A DNA stretch of 20,180 nt from Isohypsibius dastychi (lineage: Eukaryota; Tardigrada; Eutardigrada; Parachela; Isohypsibiidae), in NCBI GenBank assembly GCA_034696485.1, contig JAQIWT010000446.1, forward strand, positions 1 to 20,180, written 5' to 3'. Position numbers and translations under genes: made by a program. Shown here in pieces: positions 1 through 7,762 of the stretch. The notes under the pieces are model-generated. The model was not told where the DNA came from, ran no database searches, and saw only the letters and a program-made list of their open reading frames with translations. Position 1 is the stretch's first letter, and each line of letters begins with the position of its first letter.

Positions 1-23
1 CCCCCCCCCCCCCCCCCCCCCCC
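1..23. repeat. Poly-C run at the window edge
   Basis: This is an uninterrupted run of 23 C. It belongs to a recurring class of G/C homopolymers here: 13 C at 5642-5654, and 12 G at 6758-6769, 17293-17304 and 17729-17740. Its position at the very edge may also mark a place where an assembly broke. It lies within or beyond the last visible intron of gene B. Confidence 0.8.
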
Positions 24-130
24 ACAAAACTCTATTGGTTCTTGTCTGGCATATTCAAAATATATTCTCTTGCTAAGAATCTGTGAGGGTGAGGTGAGGT
101 GCGTTTCATGAACAAAGAAGTTCTTTTGTA

Positions 131-141
131 TTTATTTTATT
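131..141 (-). terminator. Two overlapping AATAAA poly(A) signals
   Basis: On the minus strand two AATAAA hexamers overlap (131-136 and 136-141). They lie just downstream of the stop (149-151) that ends the reading frame if the last gene B exon is not spliced at 298. They could serve an intronic polyadenylation isoform or be chance in an AT-rich stretch. No clear AATAAA was found after genes A or C. Confidence 0.4.
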
Positions 142-298
142 CAAGTGTCTATCTTTTGTGTTCTGGTACCTCACGCAAAATGTTGAACTCAGGATGAGAG
201 TCATGTACCGAATTAAAATGCTGGCTAAGCGAGCTTGTATCTTGAAGCTGCGAAGCTCTCTTTTTTTTCTTAGCTTTTCTCGGCCTCGTTGCTCTTAC

Positions 299-678
299 CA
301 TTGCGATGGCCATGACGAGCTGTTCGATTTGATTCCTTGAAAATATGTCTCCAAAGCCAGTCCCCGTTACCGTATTCACTGCCCAGTACCAAGAGGGTAT
401 TATAAGATCCGTCAACGAAGTGTTTCCCTTTAACAGTTCATTCTGCAGATAGCTGAACATAAGACATTGCAGAGAATTATCCAGATTGACTTTTCCAGAC
501 GAGTCGGTAATCGGTGGAATATATTCCTGAATACCACGTGGAATTCTTTGTGGTGTGTTTCTCCTCACAGATTCACTGTTTTGGAAATGATTAAATTCAA
601 CGTCAGACTGGTGTGTGTAGTCGCTGACATCAAGAGCTATATTCAGATCTGACGGAGGTGGAAGTGGGGGTTTGAAGT
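299..678 (-). CDS. Gene B exon 7: repeat III extracellular linker, pore, start of S6
   Basis: The acceptor CTTTTTCAG joins in phase 1. The long S5-pore linker starts with PSDLNIALDV, the same motif as gene A. The filter is TGTGFGDIF. The exon ends at GCAATG|GTAAGA, a strong donor that cuts S6; gene A has no intron here. Without splicing the frame runs as a basic tail to a stop at 149-151. No S6-like continuation is present in 1-298. Confidence 0.75.
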
Positions 679-3600
679 CTGAAAAAGAACTCATCGCTAC
701 ATGTAGGAATTATAACTGAATAGTCTCACAGCAGCCTGTGTTTGATAGAGCGCATGGCTCTGGAGGGCACTCTATGATGAACGGAAGTGCCAACACGAAG
801 AAATTGAACAAGACAAAGTATACGAAGTATTTAAGCCACTTCAAGCCCGGAAGCACATTTTGAATATCCCCCTGGAGGTAACCGAACAGCATGGGAATAC
901 GATATATTTGTAACAGGCGATTCATCCTCAAGTACATCGCCCAGTGCAACAGTTCATCCTGGCTGAATGCCACCGGTGCGCACATCAAGAATATTTCAAA
1001 GGGGAAAACGGCAATGAAGTCGATGAAAAAGGATGTCCTGAGATACCGCATTGCTGTTTTGTATGGGTGGGCGACAATCATATGCATATCTGCAAAACAT
1101 GCACTGGCCAACAGGGGTTCTTTGAAATCTCTGAGCTTACCGTTCGCGTACTGTACGTGCAGCTTCAAATAAATATCAGCAAAGGCATATATATCAAACA
1201 GATATAAAACGCCGAAGAAATAAAAACTGTCGAGCTGAAATCCTGCCTGGACAAGAATCATACAGAAGAGAGCGCCTGCCGCAGCCGAACGTATCATTTC
1301 CCATGCATGGAGAAACCGGCCATCCATGTGTATAGTTTGTTGCATCAGCAGGTGGTACAAATATTTTCCAAAAATCGAGGACTTTATAACTTGAAAATCT
1401 TCCTTGAAATGAACTCCTCGTTTCGACGTGTCCGTTGCCCTGGTAGGCGATGAATGTTTTGTAGCTTTTACATAAGGTTTAGCCTCTTTTGCAGCATTTA
1501 TCAAATCCTCATAGAATTTTCGACTTTCGGATATTTGGTCCATTTGCAGCTGTAGCCATTCAATATCTTGCACAATATAGTCGAAAGTAGGTCGAGAAAT
1601 TGCAAGGATTTCACAGAATGTTACGGCTTTGACGGTGGCAAGTTCATGGCGATTGAATAGAAACCCTATCTCGCCGAAGTACATCCCTGGATAGAGCACG
1701 CATGTGACCACATTGGCTTGATCAGGATGGTACATATTGCATACACCACGTCGAACCACGAAGAGCTCCTCGATGAGATCTCCGCTCTGAATAGCAAACT
1801 CGTTCGGTGTGAGCAAGTAGCGACGAACCGATGGTGCAAACAGTCGAAGAACACGGTCTTCGATACCGCGAAAAAGTGGAACACTAGACACGAGATGGAT
1901 GAGGTCGTCCACCTAAAAATGAACCAGATTAACAGCATATCCTAGTTTTGCCGGCCCATTCCGTTTTACTGCTCCATTATATAAGCTCAATTTCATGGGT
2001 AAACAGCAGTACATCACAGGGAAATGAAGGACGTATGCACAGTAACTGTGCGATACATCTGCGATCCACGGAAAGCATGTTAACGGTATAAAGGGATCAT
2101 TTCTACATGTCCATAGTATGAATTATGAATCTCGCGGTCGTTGATCACCAAACAAGAAACAATGGGGCATCGTGGCGCATGACATTTTGTATTACCTGAA
2201 TATCTTCCATTAGAACTGGTGGCATATCTGCCATCATGCTTTTGATCCCTGGTATTTCCTCGCCGTTGCTGACATTCCACAGAAGTGCAAGGGAATCAGC
2301 GGCTCGTCTGATGTGATTGGGGCTCACTTTATTGTTATCGAGAAAAGCTACCATTGCGAACAAGCGGTCTTGAAACTCCATTCTTGGGGCGTCTGTGTTG
2401 ATCAACGTAGCTGTCACAGAAGCAAGACAATATCCATACATCAACATCCCCATTAGCATGACCATGTCAGCCACAAACTGCTCTCCTGTCGTCCGAGGAA
2501 ATATATCTCCGTAGCCGGTGCCGCTTGACAATGTGACACCGTAATAAATGGAGGAAGTCAGCTTGTAATCCGGCGCCGAAGCTGGTGTTATGCTAACTGG
2601 TGGTGGAGCTGTCCAGCTGATCTTCATGTCATATATGCATTTCATTGGATCACAAGCTGTCAGGAACAGCATAACGGCACTGATTTGTGTAGCCATGCCG
2701 ATGTAAGTTATAAATTTGACGATACGCACCTGCATGATCGAGGTGTCTAAATCAGCGCTCAACTTGTCAAAGAAGCGTGGCATGTTCAGAACCCTCAACG
2801 CTCTGTTTAGCTTAAGGAAGCCGAGGAGCGTCCAGGTTGAGTACTGTGCCTTGGCGTCATTAAGTGCAACTAATGCAAATATCTCAATTGGCAAAATGGC
2901 AAAGAAGTCCGTGTAGCAGCCCCATGACTTAACATAAGCGAGTGCCATTTGCTTGTGGCTGACAATTTTCCCATTGGCAGTGATTATTTGCATCACGAAC
3001 TTGAATCCGAAATCAAACATAAAGAAAACGTCCATCAGGTAGCTGAACACCAAGATGACATAACCAGTTCCGGCAGGATCAGCCATAATATTCTCGTAAC
3101 TCATGAAGAAACCGACATACGTGTTGAGGTAAAATGTGACAATGACCGCGGCAACCACCAGTCTTTCCCAGATGTAATAAAACATACCGTCTGGGTCAAT
3201 ACTCAGATCGATTAAAAACTGCTTCAGCCGACGGGAACGAGAAGCAACACGTCTCGTGAATGAGCCCATGTTATACTCAACCATCTCATCCATGGGATCA
3301 CGGATTTTGAACAGCTCCATGGATTCAGAAACCTTCAATGTCTCTTGTGGACGATCAATGTTCAGTGCAGTCATCAGCGGTCTGAGATTTATGCCCATTT
3401 CGGCTTTCAGATCCTCCATTTTGTTTGCAAGCTCCTTCTGTTGCTTCCGGCGTCTGAGTGCATCTACGTTATCGATGGCAACGCCATTGACGTCAAGCTT
3501 TTGGAGTTGTATTCCACCCGTCCGTTCTTCAGCGCGTACCTTCAAAAACACAGTTACTAGACCCCGTATTGCACCGTTTCGGACACACTGCTTCGTTTAC

Positions 3601-6600
3601 TCTGAGCTCATCTGCAACATCAGGGAAGGCCTGAAGGCAGTCCATAAGATCTTCGGTTTTAAGTACGATCAGGTCACAATGCGCAATGGACCGAACCGAA
3701 AACTTCCTAGGAACTTTTGTGATGAGGTTGACCTCCCCAAACAGCTTCTCTTCTTTCAGAAGAAGAACAGGAACTTCTGTTTCGTCGTCGCTTAAAACTT
3801 CAAGCTCGCCATGTTGGATGTAGACCATGAGATCACTCACTTCACCTTTCTCCATTACAGTCTGCTCTGGTAGAGCCAGGAAGGGTCGAAACTTCAACGC
3901 GAGCATTCTTAGGAATCCCGGGCCGGTTTCTTGAAGAAGAGGAGATTTCTGAATGATTTGATGGCATATTTCTAGTCCGATATCAGACCGCAAGGCGAAA
4001 GGGAGTTCGTTATAAACCGCGTTGCTGTCGATGCCTTTGCTTCTTTTCCACAGGTATTTGTAGAAGTTGATGACATTTCGCACTAGTTCAGTAGACTGAT
4101 TTTGGTCACGCAGATATTGGACTATTGCCGATATACGATTCTTGTAGCGAAACATGATTTGATCTAAATTAGACAGCATTGAAGCGACACTGCCTTGGAA
4201 CATGCCAAACAACATGATAAGAGTGAAGAATTGCGCCACAATTGCGAACAACATCTCTGGCTGAGTCACCGCGAATATGTCACCTAACCTATAAAAGAAG
4301 TAAATATTTCATCGTTTTGTCAACGCTGCTGCTTCTACCCAAAGCTACCAAAGCACGATACCGAGGGGTTTCAATCCTCTTAACTCACATTTGAGCTGGA
4401 AATCAGACCAAACTTAGAAACCTTATACCCGATATCTCCAGTCCACAGCTCTAATTTCTACAGCAAAGGATTCAGCCGCAGTGCTCTATCTGCCTCCAGA
4501 ACTCGATATCAAATGTTAGGCTACTGAATTTCATGAAACCCTATTACAATCAAGAAACGGCATGTTGGGGTTGCTCGCTGAAGTTAGAGACAAACCCCGT
4601 TCAGCTGGAGTTGAACCGAACTGATATTCTGTTCCTTTCCACCCGTTTTTTCTTGGAAAAACTCTCTTCCCTTCGATTTTGTCTAGGAGGTGCACCCGTC
4701 TTGTTTGCCATGAAAAATCGCTCGGAAAAATGAATCTTCTGTTATGTTTTATCTTTCGAAACCGAAAACGCACGGAGCAGATTTTTTTCCACCCTGTTTA
4801 GTTTCGTCCTAAAGCAAAAACGTTCCGTTTCGTTCTGTTCTCGATAAAACTGATTTCATCGAGCTCCGTCCAGAAAAAACCTGAATGGTGTTGGTCTCTA
4901 GTCGAAGTCTCTAGTCGTGTTCTTTTGAACGAGTCCTGCTAGTTAACGCGAGAATCGTTTTGAGTCTCATATTACGAGAAAGGGTAGTTTGGAATAGCCT
5001 GTTCCAACTGTTACAGAAATACCCGGGCAAATGCAAGTGGGTTGCCACGAGTAAAAGCCGGATAGAGCAGCAGTTACATCATTACCCAACTGTAGTGATC
5101 GTTGTGATGGACCAATGAAGTGCATGATAATAACGCTGGCCGACCGAGGCATTGATTCTCACGAGCTCTTCACCGCCTATACCGTGATCGAGAAAAGATG
5201 AATAGAGATTTCCGCGTTTTCCGAATCCACTGATTGCCGGTGGAACGCGAGAAATCCAGGACGGAGTCCAGCATATGTTCACGCCATCTCGAACTTCGCT
5301 CCAAGTTGAACAAGGTATGAGGTACCAGATACACGCCATGATATGCATCAGAATCCAAGATAGCACACCAAAGTACACCGCACGTATCATTATAAATGCC
5401 GCCCCAACTTCTGCTTCCAGGCTGCTGAGGTACTACGGGGAAAAATACTGAAATATCGGTCCGAGATGTCTGGTTACAAGGCCACCTGCATAGTCAATAT
5501 TCAGGGATTGCGGAATGGTAGTCTTGATTAAGATAAAAACCATTGAAATCAAACACAAAGAAACTTAAATAAGACCCGCGAAAACTGTGGTGGCCCACTA
5601 CTTCCGATATGCCCGTCCGCTTAGGCGTACGGGCATTTTGTCCCCCCCCCCCCCAAATTACATTTTGCTCGATCATCATTGAAGATTCTTGATGATCCTA
5701 ATTTTTTCCCCGGGGAATTCGCATGGAAACTGTCGAATGACGTCACTGCAAAAGGCTGTGACCGACCGAAGTGCAAGAATCTACTCGATTATGACGCTGA
5801 CGCCGATGTATACTGGTGCTTCAAATGCGCAGCTGCGCCAACAGGTCGTGACGGAACGCTCTGTTACCGCACATCAACTGTGAGTCAACACAACCTGATG
5901 AAAACGATCAAAATTTCAGCTTGTATTTGTTCGTTAGGTTACTCTTTCTGAAGATCGATCAGCGGATATCATCTCAGCCTTAACATATCCCGAACTCTTA
6001 AAAGATCTCCTTCACATGACAGCTAACGAATCTAACTCAGAAAATTCACCAAAGCCATCCAAGATTTTCGAAATTGTCTTGAAACACGAACTCAATGTAT
6101 ACATGGTAAGTTACATGAAATAAGAGTAACGTAACCCTTTGTAAAACTTCGACTCTTTTTTCAGGGAAAGTCCTCGCAAAGATCTACTATAACTGCGGTG
6201 CTTTCTTGATACTTCTGTCACTGATATTCATTAGCCCTGCAATACTATGAGTTCTTTTGTATTTGTTATGTTCTCTCGAATAACGTTCCGTGGAAACTAT
6301 AAATGTCATGCCTCCAGGAGGTTCGCGACCAGAGGGAGCGTGTTCGTAAGAAGTTTATAGGTGGACAAAAAAGGGTTTTTCATGCAGTCAGGGTATACAA
6401 GCAATCGGAGCATCAGTAGTTCTTGTTTAGAGAGCAAAATCCATGATAAAATTGTAAACAATCGTGAGACAGTCAACAGAAAACAAACAATCAAGTTTGG
6501 TTCAGAATGTCTCGATTAGAAGTTTCCTTCAAGGAAGTGGAAATCTGTTTTTGTTTGAGAGGTAATTGCAATTCTGAATAATTTCTTTTAGGGTTGTATC

Positions 6601-7439
6601 CGAAAATTTTGTGGTTGTGCTGTATATTAATTACCGATCTAGCACCCCGGGGGATCTTTCGTTCAAAGCAACTTATTCAAAATGTCACCTTGCGAAAGTG
6701 CAAGTTTTAAAGGGGTGACCCTTTGAAAATGATGGTTATATTTAGCTTCTATCTGGTGGGGGGGGGGGGTTCAAAGGAAGATGGGGGCTTTACTTCGGTA
6801 ATTACGGTATATCACCATTTGAATTGTGGAGAATAGCTTTCCAGACTGGGAGTTTCATTGCCGTACCTTGAAAACTTTGTATCCGACACAAAGCCTGTTA
6901 CATCTGTAATATGCAAGAGTGGGCATCTGCTGCGTTTTTCCCGCCCCTTGGATTGCCAGATCTGTTGGTAACAGTCCAATGATATCAAGTATAAACCAGG
7001 AGAACACATAGCGCTCGAGATCAGAGTTTCCTTTTCGCAGTTCAACATTTCGCCTGTCTGTTTTGAAGTATTTCACGACTTTCATCCATATATCCAATAA
7101 ATCGGCAAAATCCAGAACATACAGGAATCCTAGCACTTGTGAGTTGTAGGGATCGAAAGCAGCAAAATATGCTGTGATGGTGAATTGGATCAAAGAGAGT
7201 CCAGCAACAATACCATCCCACAGTTGATATAATTTTTTCCGGTTTCTTCTCCTTTCATAAGATATCCAACCCCATTCGATGTGCTCCATTGAGCCAACCT
7301 CCGTTACAACTTTCATGGAATATCGCTTCTTGGTTTCTTTCTTTTTGTCATCTTTTTTCGCTTCCACCTTCGCATCTTTCTTTCTCGCGATTTTCGGATC
7401 TATGGTCACCTCGGCTTTGGCTGCTTTCTTCGGAGGCAT
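299..7439 (-). CDS. CNGK: Gene B: four-repeat CNGK-type channel paralogue, 3' part outside the window
   Basis: This is a cyclic-nucleotide-gated K+ channel subunit of the plasma membrane, with several six-helix channel repeats in one chain. Exons: 6867-7439, 5086-5432, 3601-4288, 2196-3539, 1141-1912, 730-1089, 299-678; all junctions keep frame (1488 codons). The start is the only ATG after a good acceptor at 7508. Residues 4-40 are Lys-rich. Repeat I has S1 near residue 75, filter GLGD near 306 and CNBD FGE near 490. Repeat II has GYGD near 878 and CNBD FGE near 1063. Repeat III has S1-S5 and a GFGD filter near 1469, and stops in early S6 at a GTAAGA donor. Exon lengths 688 and 360 equal those of gene A. 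Either the gene continues to the left or it is truncated. Confidence 0.85.
730..1089 (-). CDS. Gene B exon 6: repeat III S3-S5
   Basis: It begins after GTTTTGCAG with DMHMIVAHPY, aligned to GIHIVVTHPY of gene A exon 6. Both are 360 bp. It holds S3, an S4 with YLRMNRLLQIYR, S5 and a Cys-rich turn (ECPPEPCAL...GCC). The donor T|GTGAGA is phase 1, as in gene A. Confidence 0.85.
1141..1912 (-). CDS. Gene B exon 5: repeat II CNBD, repeat III S1-S2
   Basis: It starts after ATTTTTAG at VDDLIHLVSS. The CNBD has FGEIGFLFNRHELATV, so the cassette FGE is kept but the Arg-Thr pair of nucleotide-binding CNBDs is not evident. Repeat III S1-S2 follows. The donor AACG|GTAAGC opens a 51-bp stop-free intron (1090-1140), so the frame also reads through into exon 6. 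Confidence 0.82.
2196..3539 (-). CDS. Gene B exon 4: repeat II S1-S6 and C-linker
   Basis: It has 448 codons, phase 0 at both ends, acceptor TTTTTGAAG and donor CAG|GTAATA. It carries the conserved inter-repeat linker RAEERTG, S1-S6, and the canonical filter TGYGDIFP with pore helix YYGVTLSSG. S4 keeps few positive charges (LKLNRALRVLN). The 61-bp intron before it parallels the 41-bp intron of gene A. Confidence 0.9.
3601..4288 (-). CDS. Gene B exon 3: repeat I filter end, S6, C-linker, CNBD
   Basis: It begins after TTTTATAG. The first codons complete the filter as VGLGDIF, so the usual Tyr is Leu. S6, the C-linker and a CNBD with FGEVNL and PRKFSVRS follow. Its 688 bp match gene A exon 3 exactly. 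The donor is AGA|GTAAAC. Confidence 0.88.
4289..5085 (-). other. Gene B intron 2 (797 bp)
   Basis: This intron splits the repeat I filter codon. It holds no supported gene. A short direct duplication (CTCTAGTCG twice near 4898-4918) and pyrimidine-rich degenerate repeats (TTCCACCC motifs near 4637 and 4789) suggest old repetitive DNA. The small open frames in it lack recognisable protein features. Confidence 0.6.
5086..5432 (-). CDS. Gene B exon 2: repeat I S5 and pore helix
   Basis: The acceptor CCCCGTAG precedes YLSSLEAEVG, which matches FLDSLESEVG of gene A exon 2. S5, an extracellular loop with two Cys, and the pore helix (HWSITTITTVG) follow. The exon ends inside a filter Gly codon at GG|GTAATG (phase 2). 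Confidence 0.85.
5610..5635. repeat. Perfect-arm stem-loop in gene B intron 1
   Basis: TGCCCGT (5610-5616) pairs with ACGGGCA (5629-5635), with inner CGC/GCG pairing and a four-base loop. The 13-C run follows after four T and a few bases. It sits just upstream of the nested plus-strand zinc-ribbon exons, so it may be a boundary of inserted DNA. Confidence 0.6.
5679..6209 (+). CDS. Nested RPA1-type zinc ribbon / OB-fold gene fragment (3' end of a gene)
   Basis: Three exons on the plus strand lie inside gene B intron 1: about 5679-5879, 5938-6105 and 6165-6209, with stop TGA at 6207. The donors are ACT|GTGAGT and ATG|GTAAGT, the acceptors GTTAG and TTTTTCAG. The introns are 58 and 59 bp and all joins are phase 0. 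The first exon encodes C-x4-C-x14-C-x2-C, close to the Cys spacing of RPA1 DNA-binding domain C. A helix (ADIISALTYPELLKDLL) and strands (KIFEIVLKHELNVYM) follow in RPA1 order. I infer a single-stranded-DNA-binding fold; RPA1, Shieldin-2-like or a captured fragment are all possible. The true 5' end is unknown: no ATG opens this frame, the frame stays open upstream through the poly-C run, and no earlier exon was recognised. Confidence 0.55.
6210..6866 (-). other. Left-over part of gene B intron 1
   Basis: This is AT-rich intronic sequence between the nested plus-strand gene and gene B exon 1. It contains a 12-G run at 6758-6769, then a motif (GGGGGCTTTACTTCGGTAAT near 6783) that resembles the GGGCTCTTATTACGGGG repeat at the right end of the window. 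No gene is supported. Confidence 0.5.
6867..7439 (-). CDS. Gene B exon 1: N-terminus and repeat I S1-S4
   Basis: It has 191 codons and ends in phase 0 at AAG|GTACGG. A Lys-rich start leads to a conserved WGW motif shared with gene A, then S1-S3 and an S4 with spaced Arg/Lys (YRCNRLCVGYKVFK). The reading frame is also open upstream of the ATG to the acceptor at 7508, which is probably 5' UTR. Confidence 0.85.
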
Positions 7440-7645
7440 TTTGAGGCTTGTCCGATTGGATAAGTTTAGTTGAACTGCCTGCCGAGTGTCAGCCAATAGT
7501 TCCCGTTCTAAAACGCAAGTCTCCAAGGATTGAGTTGCCAGGCAGCAAGAAATGAAGAATGGTGTTCTGTAGAATGTGAAGTAATCATGTGGAGATTGTC
7601 CAGCGTGGCTAACGTTGAAGCTGGATGAACTTTTTTGGCGATTAA
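7440..7645 (-). promoter_or_regulatory. Short A-to-B intergenic gap with candidate splice acceptor
   Basis: Only 206 bp lie between the gene A stop codon and the gene B ATG. No AATAAA is visible in it. A strong acceptor-like motif, ACTTGCGTTTTAG, ends at 7508 and would leave a 68-base 5' UTR without upstream ATG. This could be a normal 5'-UTR splice site or a spliced-leader trans-splice site in an operon-like pair. Confidence 0.45.
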
Positions 7646-7762
7646 TCAGTCTAATTCTGAATGCTCTTGTTCCAGGAGATCGCGCAGGCGGGTCCTCGTT
7701 GTTGTACAGCCAGTTGCCATTTCAGATGCAAACTTGGATACCACCTGGTCACTCATACATAG
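7646..7762 (-). CDS. Gene A exon 10: end of CNBD and C-terminus
   Basis: The acceptor ATTTCACAG joins in phase 0 and continues the CNBD C-helix (LCMSDQVVSKFASEM). The protein ends with a short Arg/Glu-rich tail and stop TGA at 7646-7648. The fit to the C-helix supports this small exon. Confidence 0.8.
   Translation of the reverse strand, partial: LCMSDQVVSKFASEMATGCTTTRTRLRDLLEQEHSELD

Noticed and set aside
149-298. Basic tail continuing the gene B frame to a stop
   Set aside because: It starts at a strong GTAAGA donor and has no channel similarity, so it is best read as intron; it is kept only as an alternative in the findings.
3256-3795. 179-codon plus-strand open frame
   Set aside because: It is antisense to gene B exons 3 and 4; the minus strand there encodes conserved channel sequence.
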